NCBI GenBank assembly: GCA_964430875.1
Contig: CAYSHP010000001.1
Coordinates: 62,001 to 126,000 of the forward strand
DNA: 64,000 bases
Reading direction: 5' to 3'
DNA from: M55B127 sp035269185
Lineage (GTDB): Bacteria > Bacillota > Halanaerobiia > Halanaerobiales > M55B127
The notes beneath the pieces are model-generated. The model saw only the letters and a program-made list of their open reading frames with translations. It ran no database searches and was not told the origin of the DNA. Below, piece after piece: positions 35,988-44,149 of this stretch. Numbering within the stretch: the stretch's first letter is position 1; every line of letters starts with the position of its first letter. A program made the translations under genes and the position numbers.

Positions 35988-37286
35988 TTAGTCTGTTGCT
36001 TCACCTGTGTTATATGCTTCATCAGCTTTGCTTTCAAGATCTTCTAAGACACTGTCCAAATTATCTCCACTTACATAGTTGAGAATTGCTTGCCAGAATG
36101 CTCCAGAACCAATGGAAGCTGGCATGGAGTCAGAAGCATCAAATCTAAATGTTTCAGCGTTATTTAAGAATTCAGCCATTTGCCTTGTAATGTCATTTGG
36201 ATAGACGCTAGGATTAATTCTATTGTGGGTACCTAATTTACCTAACTCACTTACCCAGATTGATTGCGCACCTGGAGTAGTCATATACTTCATGAACTGT
36301 CTTGCTTCTTGATTGTCATTTATCATTGCGAGCATATCAGCAGCACCTAAGGCAGGAGTACCATATTCTTCATCAATTGGTGGTAGTGGGAAGAAGTTAA
36401 AGTCATCGCCTGCTTCTAGTTCGGGATTGTTTTCCTTAATGAAACTGGTAATAAAGCTTGCCTGACGGTGTAGACCAGCTCTTGGTGGGTCACTAAATAG
36501 CGGATTGGGTGCATCACCGAAGTTAGTTGATAAAACTGCAGTAGGTCCGCCATAAGCCATATCTGGGTTTTTAGCATATTTACCGAATATTTCAAATGCG
36601 TTTTTTACACGATCATCGGTCCATGGAATATCATGTGCAACCCACTTATCATAAGTTTCTGGTGAAGTAGTTCTTAACATGATATCTTCGATCCAGTCTG
36701 TGCCGGGCCAACCACTAGCAGCGCCTGATTCTAAACCAATAGACCAGGGAGCAATTCCATCTTCCTGCATTTGTTGAGCTAATTGATCCATTTCATTCCA
36801 GGTTTCAGGAATTTCATAGCCATTTTCTTCAAAGACATTTGGATTGTACCAGACTAAACTTTTAGCATCTGCAGCAATAAAGATTGCATACATACCGCCT
36901 TCATAAGTTGCTAGATCAATCCATTTTTGGTCGAAATCTTCTTCCATGTAATTCATATTAAATACATTTGAAAGATCGACTAGGTCACCATCTTCAGCCA
37001 GATCTTTCATCATACCTGGCCCGGAGACAGCAACTATATCGGGTGGATTACCTGCTTCGAGTCTTGTTGTAAGGAGTGTAGGAAGATCTCTTGTACCTTC
37101 ATACTGCACATCAATGCCTGAGGCTGCCTCAAATGGTTCGATCATTTTATTAAATGCATCGAGTTCACCACCGCCCCAGACTCCCATAACGGTAACTTTA
37201 CCATCTTGTGCAGAAGCCTGAAGAGAGAAGAGTAAGAGACTTACCAGTAAAAACAATGTCAAACCAGTAGAAATTTTTCCTTTCAT
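35988..37286 (-). CDS. ABC sugar-binding protein, secreted
   Basis: A 432-residue CUT1-type solute-binding protein. It has a classical signal peptide (KGKISTGLTLFLLVSLLLFS) with a signal peptidase I site near ASA/QDG and no lipobox cysteine. The mature part starts VTVMGVWGGGELDAF, typical of the family. In monoderm Firmicutes such proteins are lipoproteins; a free one implies a periplasm. It is the first gene of the mannoside operon and is preceded by a palindrome overlapping its promoter. Confidence 0.92.
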   Translation of the reverse strand: MKGKISTGLTLFLLVSLLLFSLQASAQDGKVTVMGVWGGGELDAFNKMIEPFEAASGIDVQYEGTRDLPTLLTTRLEAGNPPDIVAVSGPGMMKDLAEDGDLVDLSNVFNMNYMEEDFDQKWIDLATYEGGMYAIFIAADAKSLVWYNPNVFEENGYEIPETWNEMDQLAQQMQEDGIAPWSIGLESGAASGWPGTDWIEDIMLRTTSPETYDKWVAHDIPWTDDRVKNAFEIFGKYAKNPDMAYGGPTAVLSTNFGDAPNPLFSDPPRAGLHRQASFITSFIKENNPELEAGDDFNFFPLPPIDEEYGTPALGAADMLAMINDNQEARQFMKYMTTPGAQSIWVSELGKLGTHNRINPSVYPNDITRQMAEFLNNAETFRFDASDSMPASIGSGAFWQAILNYVSGDNLDSVLEDLESKADEAYNTGEATD

Positions 37287-37350
37287 TGTTTTAAAACCCC
37301 TTTCTTTTAATTTATATTATTATTGTTCTTTATGAAACTTAAATAACCTG

Positions 37351-37386
37351 CACACTTAATATCTATATAAGTGTGTAAGTCAAAAA
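37351..37386 (-). promoter_or_regulatory. Promoter and operator-like palindrome of the mannoside operon
   Basis: CACACTTA at 37351 and TAAGTGTG at 37368-37375 form an 8-bp inverted repeat with a 9-bp centre. On the minus strand a TTGACT-N16-TATTAA promoter lies across it. A palindrome covering the core promoter suggests repression, most simply by the LacI-type protein encoded just upstream; that link is inferred. Confidence 0.5.
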
Positions 37387-37408
37387 TCTTTTAATAAAAT
37401 ATCACCTC

Positions 37409-38407
37409 CTAATTTTTACTGCTTTTCCTAATTTTTAAGTTAAAGGGAATAAAGAATTGGTTTTTATCAAGAACTTCTTTATTTATTTTTTTAATTAAAA
37501 CTTCCATGATTTTATCTCCAAGAGTTGTACTAGATTGATAGACTGTACTTAATGTGGGGGTTACAAATTTGGAGATTTCAATTCCATCAAAACCAACTAT
37601 TGAAATCTCTTTTGGAATTTTAATATTATTATCTTGACAGTATTTAATAGCACCTATTGCCATTTGATCATTGAAAGCAAAAATAGAACTTAAATTTGGA
37701 TTTTTTTCTAATAATACTTTGGTTGATTTATAACCACTTTGATATGAAAAGTCACCTTCTGCAATATAATCATCCTTTAATTTAATATTGTTTTCTTTAT
37801 ATATATTTATTATACCCTGCATTCTTTCTTTGCTAGCAACAGAATCTCTATACGGACCTCTTATAATTCCAAAATAATTATCTATACTGAAAAGATATTT
37901 ACTTACTTCTTCAGCGGCTTTAATATTATTAACTGTCACTGATAATAGGTCCGGAGTATCGAGATGGCCTGAAGCAAAAACAGCTGGAATATTAGCATTT
38001 CTTACTGCTTTTATTAATTCATCTGCAAAATTTGCAGTCATAATTATTAGTCCATCTACTTTTTTTTGTTTGAACATATTAATATAATATAATTCTTGTT
38101 CAAGTTCACCTTCAGAATCACTATAAATTATATTATAGTTTTCTTTTATAGCTTCTGCTTCTATAGTTTGTAAGACCTTCATCAAAAATGGATTGTCCAT
38201 ACCTGCGCCTATAATTCCAATAAGATTGCTTATATTAGTTCTTAAAGCTCTAGCTGAATCATTTATTTGATAATCCAATTTTTCTATAGCTTGTTTAACT
38301 TTTATCGTGGTATCTTTACTAACTAAATGACTTTTATTTATAACTCTAGAAACAGTGGATAAAGATACACCAGCAAGTTCTGCTACATCTTTCATGGTTT
38401 TACTCAT
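37409..38407 (-). CDS. LacI-family transcriptional regulator
   Basis: A 332-residue repressor with the N-terminal DNA-binding helix-turn-helix MSKTMKDVAELAGVSLSTVS and hinge RALRTNISNLIGII, followed by a periplasmic-binding-like effector domain. The longer frame from 38434 adds nine residues, but ATG at 38407 gives the family start and follows AAAAGGGGTC. It lies upstream of the sugar-binding protein gene on the same strand and divergent from the GH13 gene, so it probably controls both. Confidence 0.93.
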   Translation of the reverse strand: MSKTMKDVAELAGVSLSTVSRVINKSHLVSKDTTIKVKQAIEKLDYQINDSARALRTNISNLIGIIGAGMDNPFLMKVLQTIEAEAIKENYNIIYSDSEGELEQELYYINMFKQKKVDGLIIMTANFADELIKAVRNANIPAVFASGHLDTPDLLSVTVNNIKAAEEVSKYLFSIDNYFGIIRGPYRDSVASKERMQGIINIYKENNIKLKDDYIAEGDFSYQSGYKSTKVLLEKNPNLSSIFAFNDQMAIGAIKYCQDNNIKIPKEISIVGFDGIEISKFVTPTLSTVYQSSTTLGDKIMEVLIKKINKEVLDKNQFFIPFNLKIRKSSKN

Positions 38408-38616
38408 TAATATGACCCCTTTTATGAAAACCATTTCATTATTTTATTATTTCAATGTTAAAAATATAATTCCTGCAATTTTAAAAAAATTATTTTAATA
38501 TTTAGATAATTTTAGATAATTTGAGACTAATATTTTAAAAGATTAGTAATTATGATATGGATTTTTTAACAAACTCAATTAATTTCATAATTAGATTATT
38601 TTGAAAATATAAATAA

Positions 38617-38731
38617 GGACATTTGTCCGGTCTATAACAGTACAAATAGTCCATATTTGCAATTATTACATTTGTCCTCCCCATATATTGGACACAAAAA
38701 GTTTAAAATGAGTAGGGGAGGACAAATGTCC
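38617..38731. repeat. Three related GGACATTTGTCC-type sites in the lacI-GH13 intergenic region
   Basis: The 533-bp gap between lacI and the GH13 gene holds GGACATTTGTCC (38617-38628), ACATTTGTCC (38668-38677) and GGACAAATGTCC (38720-38731), centres about 49 and 54 bp apart. ACATTTGTCCTCCCC at 38668-38682 and GGGGAGGACAAATGT at 38715-38729 form a perfect 15-bp inverted repeat with no T run. CAAATA/TATTTG (38643-38659) is a further palindrome. The rest of the gap shows only AT-rich DNA and the promoter at 38851. Confidence 0.6.
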
Positions 38732-38850
38732 GAATACTAAATCAAAAATTAATAAGATCTATAACTTAAAAAAGATTAATTTATTAAAATTTCTTAATAT
38801 TTATATATTTAATTTCCGATACAAGGTCGTCTTATTTGTGAGAAAATAAT

Positions 38851-38879
38851 TTTACAATCAATGAAAAAACTTATAAAAT
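38851..38879 (+). promoter_or_regulatory. Probable promoter of the GH13 gene
   Basis: TTTACA at 38851-38856 and TAAAAT at 38874-38879 with a 17-bp spacer, 61 bp before the start codon. Being AT-rich, the region offers other possible matches. Confidence 0.45.
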
Positions 38880-38940
38880 AAATGTCGAAGAACAAATAGA
38901 TATTAATTATCAATAAATTTGAAAGGCAGGGAAAAATATA

Positions 38941-40626
38941 ATGGTTGAGCGGAAATGGTGGAAAGAAGCAGTAGTTTATCAAATTTATCCGAGAAGCTTT
39001 AATGATAGCAATAATGATGGCATAGGTGATATTCAGGGAATAATAGAAAAATTAGATTATATAAAAAAATTAGGAATAGATGTAATTTGGCTCTGTCCAA
39101 TATATGATTCCCCTAATGCAGATAATGGTTATGATATCAGAGATTATCGAGCAGTTATGGATGAATTTGGAACACTAGAAGATGTTGAAAAACTAATTGA
39201 TGAAATTCATAAAAGAGATATGAGAGTAATAATGGATCTTGTGGTTAACCATACTTCTGATGAACATGAATGGTTTGTAAAATCCAAAAAATCTAAAGAT
39301 AATGCTTACCGAGATTACTATATCTGGAAAGAAGGTAAACAAAATAATAAACCTCCGACTAATTGGGGTTCTTTTTTTGGAGGTTCTACATGGACTTTTG
39401 ATCAAAATACAGAAGAATACTATCTTCATTTATTCACTGAAAAACAACCAGATTTAAATTGGGAAAATAAAGAAGTAAGAGATAAGATATATAAAATGAT
39501 GAGATGGTGGTTAGATAAAGGTATTGATGGTTTTAGAATGGATGTAATTAATATGATTTCTAAGGATCAGAGTTTTCCCGATGGTAAAATAAGCCCCAAT
39601 GATGATTATGGTGATGGAACCCCTTATTTCATAAATGGTCCCCGCTTATATGAATATATAAAAGAAATGGGTGAAAACGTTCTCTTTGATTACGATATAA
39701 TGACGGTAGGAGAGACTTTTAATTTTGGTGTAGAAAATGCCAAAAAGTTTGCCAAATCAGAGGGGAAAGATCTTTTAAATATGGTCTTTCACTTTGAATT
39801 GATGTCTGTTGATCGTAAGGATGATAATAAATGGGTGAAAAAAGAAATTGATCTTACTGAAATAAAAGATATTTATAAGAAGTGGAACCAAAAATTATAT
39901 GAAAAAGGCTGGAATGCAATATATTTAGGGAATCATGACCAACCTAGAATTGTTTCACGTTTTGGTGATGATCAACAATATAGGCAAGAATCGGCTAAAA
40001 TGCTTGCTACTATGATGATGACAATGCCTGGTACCCCTTATATTTTTCAAGGGGAAGAGATTGGCATGACCAATGTAGCTTTTGATGATATAGGTAAGTA
40101 TAGAGATGTAGAAACCATTAATTATTTAAGAATTCAAACAAGAAAGGGAAGAAGTAAAGATAAAGTGATGGAAGAGATACATAGGGTTAGTAGAGATAAT
40201 TCCAGAACCCCGATGCAGTGGAATGATAATAAAAATGCAGGTTTTACTGAAAGCACTCCCTGGATTAATGTAAATCCTAATTACAAAGAGATAAATGTAG
40301 AAAATGCTTTACAAAATGATGATTCTATTTTTTATCATTATCAAGAATTAATAAATTTAAGAAAAGCTGAACCAACCTTAATATATGGTAAATATTTACC
40401 AATTTTAGAAGAACATCAACAGGTTTTTGCCTACAGACGTAAATTTAAAGAAGAAGAGTTCTTAATAGTGATAAATTTCTTTGGTAAAGAAGTTAAACTA
40501 TCCTTACCAGAAAAAATAAATTTAGATGAATATAAATTAATGATAAAAAACTATAAGAATGTAAATAAAAAACAAAACCCCCTTAAACTAAAACCTTATG
40601 AGAGTCTTGTTTTTAAATTAAGCTAG
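38941..40626 (+). CDS. Alpha-glucosidase / oligo-1,6-glucosidase, GH13
   Basis: A 561-residue cytoplasmic GH13 enzyme, probably subfamily 31, hydrolysing alpha-glucosidic bonds of short saccharides. The catalytic residues are visible in GFRMDVINM (Asp201), VGETF (Glu258) and LGNHDQPR (Asp333), and QPDLNWEN is typical of the subfamily. A trehalose-6-phosphate hydrolase is a possible alternative because the motifs are shared. Divergent from the LacI gene and next to the mannoside operon. Confidence 0.9.
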   Translation: MVERKWWKEAVVYQIYPRSFNDSNNDGIGDIQGIIEKLDYIKKLGIDVIWLCPIYDSPNADNGYDIRDYRAVMDEFGTLEDVEKLIDEIHKRDMRVIMDLVVNHTSDEHEWFVKSKKSKDNAYRDYYIWKEGKQNNKPPTNWGSFFGGSTWTFDQNTEEYYLHLFTEKQPDLNWENKEVRDKIYKMMRWWLDKGIDGFRMDVINMISKDQSFPDGKISPNDDYGDGTPYFINGPRLYEYIKEMGENVLFDYDIMTVGETFNFGVENAKKFAKSEGKDLLNMVFHFELMSVDRKDDNKWVKKEIDLTEIKDIYKKWNQKLYEKGWNAIYLGNHDQPRIVSRFGDDQQYRQESAKMLATMMMTMPGTPYIFQGEEIGMTNVAFDDIGKYRDVETINYLRIQTRKGRSKDKVMEEIHRVSRDNSRTPMQWNDNKNAGFTESTPWINVNPNYKEINVENALQNDDSIFYHYQELINLRKAEPTLIYGKYLPILEEHQQVFAYRRKFKEEEFLIVINFFGKEVKLSLPEKINLDEYKLMIKNYKNVNKKQNPLKLKPYESLVFKLS

Positions 40627-41418
40627 ACTTAAAATAGAACGATCATTGTAAAAACCTTTTTTATGTTTCTTTTGGAAGATTTCTAAAAGATGATTTATAG
40701 TCATATTTTCTTTAGTTTTACCATTAACATCAAGTATTATTTTCCCACGATTCATCATAAGCATTCTATTTCCAAATTTAAGTGCATCTTTCATATCATG
40801 AGTAATCATAAGTGTAGTAATATTATGATTAGAGATGATTTGTTGGGTTAATTCTTTAATTTTTATTGCTGTAGCTGGATCTAAAGCGGCAGTATGCTCA
40901 TCTAAGAGCAGTATTTCAGGTTCAATGATAGTTGCCATTAAAAGTGTTAAAGCTTGTCTTTGCCCACCTGAAAGAAGTTTTACCTTAGTATTTAATCTAT
41001 TTTCTAAACCTAGATTGATTTCAGATAAATGCTCTTTAATTTTTTTTCTTTTATTTTTATTAATGGCCCATTTTAAAGAAAGTTTATTTTTTTTATTAAG
41101 GGCCATTGATAAATTTTCTTCTATAGTCATTTCAGGAGAAGTACCCATAAGTGGATCCTGAAAGACTCTTCCTATAAAATTAGCCCTTCTATATTCAGGC
41201 ATATCGGTAATATTTTTTTTAGATAAAATTATATTTCCTTCTGTTAAATTAAATACTCCTGCTATACTATTTAAAAGGGTTGATTTACCTGCTCCATTAC
41301 CACCAACAATTGTAATGAAATCATTATCCTTTACTTCTAAATTAATATCAATTAAAGCTTTGGTTTCATTACAAGTATTTATATTAAAAGTTTTACTTAA
41401 ATTAATCAGACGTAACAT
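40618..41418 (-). CDS. ABC transporter ATPase of TrpX-type system
   Basis: A 266-residue ATPase with Walker A GGNGAGKST (about 39-47), signature LSGGQRQAL, Walker B LLLDEHTAAL and switch His in MITHDM. It pairs with the permease and binding protein upstream in an aromatic-amino-acid-type (TrpXYZ-like) transporter. It overlaps the permease gene by 17 bp and converges tail-to-tail with the GH13 gene, overlapping its last 9 bases. Confidence 0.9.
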   Translation of the reverse strand: MLRLINLSKTFNINTCNETKALIDINLEVKDNDFITIVGGNGAGKSTLLNSIAGVFNLTEGNIILSKKNITDMPEYRRANFIGRVFQDPLMGTSPEMTIEENLSMALNKKNKLSLKWAINKNKRKKIKEHLSEINLGLENRLNTKVKLLSGGQRQALTLLMATIIEPEILLLDEHTAALDPATAIKIKELTQQIISNHNITTLMITHDMKDALKFGNRMLMMNRGKIILDVNGKTKENMTINHLLEIFQKKHKKGFYNDRSILSLA

Positions 41419-42292
41419 TTAACTTCCCTCCCACAATAGTCTTAATTTTTGGTGCTGATAGGAAAATTATTACAATTAAAGCAGTTAATAATTTCAGATC
41501 AGAAGCTGCAAAACCACTCATTAAAGCAAATGAGATACTAGCTCTATATAATATAGAACCAATTATAATTCCTGGTATGATAAAACTTAGACTGTCCTTA
41601 CCAATTATAACTTCGCCAATAATAACAGAGGCTAGACCAGCAATTATGGTACCTATTCCCATACTGATATCTGAAAAGCTTTGGTATTGAGCCACTAATG
41701 AACCGGAAAGTGCCACAAAACTATTTGCTAAAATAAGGCCGATCATTTTAATATTTTCAGTATTTATTGCCATACTTCTTACCATGGCTGGATTATCTCC
41801 TGTAGCTCTCAAAGCATAACCAAGCCTAGTTTTTAAAAATAAGATTAAAGTAATTAATACTGCTGTAACAACGATTAAAATTAGAATTAATTCTTCATAA
41901 TTTGAAACAGTAAAAGGAACTTTAAATAAATCAAATATTGTATTATCAGATAAAAGCGGTATATTAGGTCGTCCCATAATTCTTAAATTGATTGACCAAA
42001 GACAGGTCATTGTTAAAATTCCGGATAATAGAGGTGCTATTTTTAATCTTGTATTTAGAAAACCGGTTATTGAGCCGGATATTCCTCCTGCAATTGTTGC
42101 AAAAACAATTGTTAAAAAAGGATTATAACCCATAATGATTAGGCGGGAGGAGACGGCAGCCCCTAAAGTGAGGCTGCCATCAACAGTTAGATCTGCAAAA
42201 TCCAGTATTCTGAACGTTATATAAACACCTATAGCCATAATTCCATAAATTAAACCCTGTTCTAAAGAAGTTATCATAAAGCCTATGTCCAT
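41402..42292 (-). CDS. ABC transporter permease of TrpX-type system
   Basis: A 296-residue polytopic protein of the branched-chain-permease-like fold (eight or more helices), with the motif ITFRILDFADLTVDGSLTLG near residue 25 and DNPAMVRSMAINTENIKMIG near 178, which are conserved in the TrpXYZ-like group. It lies between the binding protein and the ATPase genes. Confidence 0.88.
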   Translation of the reverse strand: MDIGFMITSLEQGLIYGIMAIGVYITFRILDFADLTVDGSLTLGAAVSSRLIIMGYNPFLTIVFATIAGGISGSITGFLNTRLKIAPLLSGILTMTCLWSINLRIMGRPNIPLLSDNTIFDLFKVPFTVSNYEELILILIVVTAVLITLILFLKTRLGYALRATGDNPAMVRSMAINTENIKMIGLILANSFVALSGSLVAQYQSFSDISMGIGTIIAGLASVIIGEVIIGKDSLSFIIPGIIIGSILYRASISFALMSGFAASDLKLLTALIVIIFLSAPKIKTIVGGKLNVTSD

Positions 42293-42320
42293 AATAAACC
42301 CTCCATTGCCTTATCCTGGA

Positions 42321-43316
42321 TTATTCGAATAATATATCAATTTCTCCTTCGATTGTACTGGGTATTTCTAGATTAAAATCTTCAACTGATTTTTTATTTA
42401 CAATAAGTTGTAGGTTTTTAGAACCGGTAATTGGAATTGAGGCTGGATCTTCACCATTTAATACACGTGCTGCAATTTGTCCTGTTTCTTTACCTAAAGT
42501 AAAATAGTCAATGCCACGGGTTGCAATTGCACCATTTTCTACCTGACCTTTTTCTGCTGCAAAAACAGGTACATTATTTTCTCGCGCAATTTTCATAATA
42601 GAGGGTACAGCTGAGGCTATTGTATTATCAGTAGGTAAGTATATAGCGTCAACTTTACCTACAATAGATGAGGTTGCTAAGGTTACTTCACTGGTATTAG
42701 TAACTGTGCCCTCAACGATAGAAAATCCCATCTCTTCAGCAGCCTCTTTGGCAATATCAACCTGTACGACTGAATTTACTTCACCACTATTATATAGTAT
42801 ACCTATATTTTTAACGTCTGGTACAAATTCTTGAATTAATTCTAGTTGTTTAGCAACTGGGTTCATATCTGTGGTACCAGTAATTGCTTTACTTTTATTT
42901 TCTAAATCTTCTACTAGTCCAGCTGCAACTGGATCTGTAACAGCAGTAATAACTAAAGGAGTGTCTGTTAAAACACCTGCTGCAGATTGAGCATTGGGAG
43001 TAGCGATTGCTAAAACTAAATCAAGATTTTGTCCTTTGAACTTTTGTGCTATGGTTTGAGTTGTGGAAAAATCAGCCTGAGCATTTTCAAGGTTTACATC
43101 TAAGTTTTCCCCTACTACAAATCCTGCTTCACTAAGACCTTCAAGGAAGCCTTCACGAGCTGAATCAAGAGCCGGGTGTTCTACAAACTGAGATATACCA
43201 ATTTTAAAAACTTTATCCTGTGCTTGGGCTGAAAAATGAAAAGTGAACATAAAAAGCAGTGTCAATGAAATGAAAATAGAGATTACCAACAGAGATTTCT
43301 TACCATTAATTACCAT
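42321..43316 (-). CDS. TrpX-family ABC substrate-binding protein
   Basis: A 331-residue binding protein of the ABC_sub_bind (PF04392) family, members of which have been found to hold aromatic amino acids. It has a signal peptide ending near AQA/QDK, with no lipobox, then KIGISQFVEHPALDSAREGF, the family start. IGILYNSGEVNS and AVTDPVAAGLV are other family motifs. The gene is preceded by a 160-base leader with a terminator and a possible Tyr/Phe-rich leader peptide, which fits control by amino-acid supply. The substrate is inferred. Confidence 0.88.
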   Translation of the reverse strand: MVINGKKSLLVISIFISLTLLFMFTFHFSAQAQDKVFKIGISQFVEHPALDSAREGFLEGLSEAGFVVGENLDVNLENAQADFSTTQTIAQKFKGQNLDLVLAIATPNAQSAAGVLTDTPLVITAVTDPVAAGLVEDLENKSKAITGTTDMNPVAKQLELIQEFVPDVKNIGILYNSGEVNSVVQVDIAKEAAEEMGFSIVEGTVTNTSEVTLATSSIVGKVDAIYLPTDNTIASAVPSIMKIARENNVPVFAAEKGQVENGAIATRGIDYFTLGKETGQIAARVLNGEDPASIPITGSKNLQLIVNKKSVEDFNLEIPSTIEGEIDILFE

Positions 43317-43370
43317 TTTGCATCTCTCCTTATTATTTTTTGGTATTTGGTTTTGGAAAGAGAAATTTAA

Positions 43371-43424
43371 TTAAAATAAAAAAAACACTCCTGGAAGGAG
43401 TGTTAAGAAGACATAGAAATACAT
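43371..43424 (-). CDS. Possible leader peptide MYFYVFLTLLPGVFFLF
   Basis: A 17-codon frame in the transcribed leader of the TrpX operon, with AGGA 7 bases before the ATG. Tyr and Phe codons make up four of the first six residues. Its coding sequence enters the terminator hairpin at 43384-43404, so ribosome position would affect termination. Geometry differs from the classical trp leader because the frame runs through the hairpin. It might be a chance ORF. Confidence 0.4.
   Translation of the reverse strand: MYFYVFLTLLPGVFFLF
43376..43404 (-). terminator. Attenuator-like terminator before the TrpX operon
   Basis: On the minus strand AACACTCCT / AGGAGTGTT make a 8-9 bp hairpin followed by eight T residues, between the promoter and the binding-protein start. 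AGGAG near 43447 in the leader could pair with CTCCT of the hairpin and act as antiterminator. Confidence 0.8.
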
Positions 43425-43485
43425 AGAAATTTCCTATTATTTTCTCCTACCATATTACCATATTACCGTTATTCTGATTTTTTTC

Positions 43486-43514
43486 ATTATACACATTATT
43501 TGAACCATTGTCAA
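43486..43514 (-). promoter_or_regulatory. Consensus promoter of the TrpX-type transporter operon
   Basis: On the minus strand TTGACA (43509-43514), a 17-bp spacer and TATAAT (43486-43491): a perfect sigma-70-type promoter, about 165 bp ahead of the first structural gene. Confidence 0.9.
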
Positions 43515-43535
43515 GAAAATAGCATTTAATAAATA

Positions 43536-43946
43536 TTAATTAATAGTTCTGTGACTTAAGCCAACCGCAACTTCATTTAAATTAAGCATGCCAACTCCAA
43601 AAAAGATAGCTACAACTAAGTGGTCTTCCTTACGGGCTATTCCTATTTTTCCACCTATGTTTAGTCCAACTGCACTACCCATAATTTGTTTTAAAGCTTC
43701 ATGTGTTGCACCTGCAACTGCACCTTGATTGGAATGAGTTTCATTAATTAAATCCTCTCGACGTGCTGCAATTACGGCATTTTCAATAATTTTTTTCACA
43801 GATTTATTGTATTCTCCCCCGAAATCGACAGCTGCAGTTTTGATTCCCTTATTATCTAAATACTCTTTTTTTAATTTGTTTTCTTCTTGTCTGTCAGAAA
43901 TTGCTAATCTTAAAGCTGCTTTGGCAATTTTAAGGCTCTTTTCCAT
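43536..43946 (-). CDS. hutP: HutP-family RNA-binding regulator
   Basis: A 136-residue protein closely resembling HutP, the histidine- and Mg-dependent antiterminator of the Bacillus hut operon. The conserved core HSNQGAVAGATHEALKQIMG and LVVAIFFGVGMLNLNEVAVG is intact, including the His/metal-site histidine. No histidine-utilisation genes are present in the window. It lies directly upstream of, and on the same strand as, the attenuator-controlled amino-acid transporter. AGGAGG precedes the ATG. Its RNA target is unknown. Confidence 0.88.
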   Translation of the reverse strand: MEKSLKIAKAALRLAISDRQEENKLKKEYLDNKGIKTAAVDFGGEYNKSVKKIIENAVIAARREDLINETHSNQGAVAGATHEALKQIMGSAVGLNIGGKIGIARKEDHLVVAIFFGVGMLNLNEVAVGLSHRTIN

Positions 43947-43976
43947 TTTTAAGCCTCCTACTTATATTTACTTTTA

Positions 43977-44005
43977 ATTATATTTTATTTTCTAATTTAT
44001 GTCAA
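43977..44005 (-). promoter_or_regulatory. Consensus promoter of the HutP-family gene
   Basis: On the minus strand TTGACA (44000-44005), 17-bp spacer, TATAAT (43977-43982), 31 bp ahead of the start codon: a full consensus promoter with almost no leader. Confidence 0.88.
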
Positions 44006-44024
44006 TTGATTGTGTTTTAATTAC

Positions 44025-44053
44025 TTGAAAATAACCCCTTTATCTGATATATT
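44025..44053 (+). promoter_or_regulatory. Promoter of the rubrerythrin-like gene
   Basis: TTGAAA at 44025-44030, 17-bp spacer and TATATT at 44048-44053, divergent from the hutP promoter and about 97 bp before the ATG. Confidence 0.65.
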
Positions 44054-44149
44054 TTACCTAAGAAATAAGTGAATATTATTAAAATTTTAAAATGTATTAA
44101 TAAATTTGTTGGAAGTAATATTTTAAGATAATATTAAGGGGGATTAATA

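Noticed and set aside
38617..38731. CRISPR array
   Set aside because: Three short palindromic sites with 35-45 bp between are too short and too variable for CRISPR repeats, and no cas genes are present.
43317..43480. T-box leader before the TrpX operon
   Set aside because: No AGGGTGGTACCGCG-type T-box motif or specifier stem is present; the only clear T-box in the window is the one before leuS.
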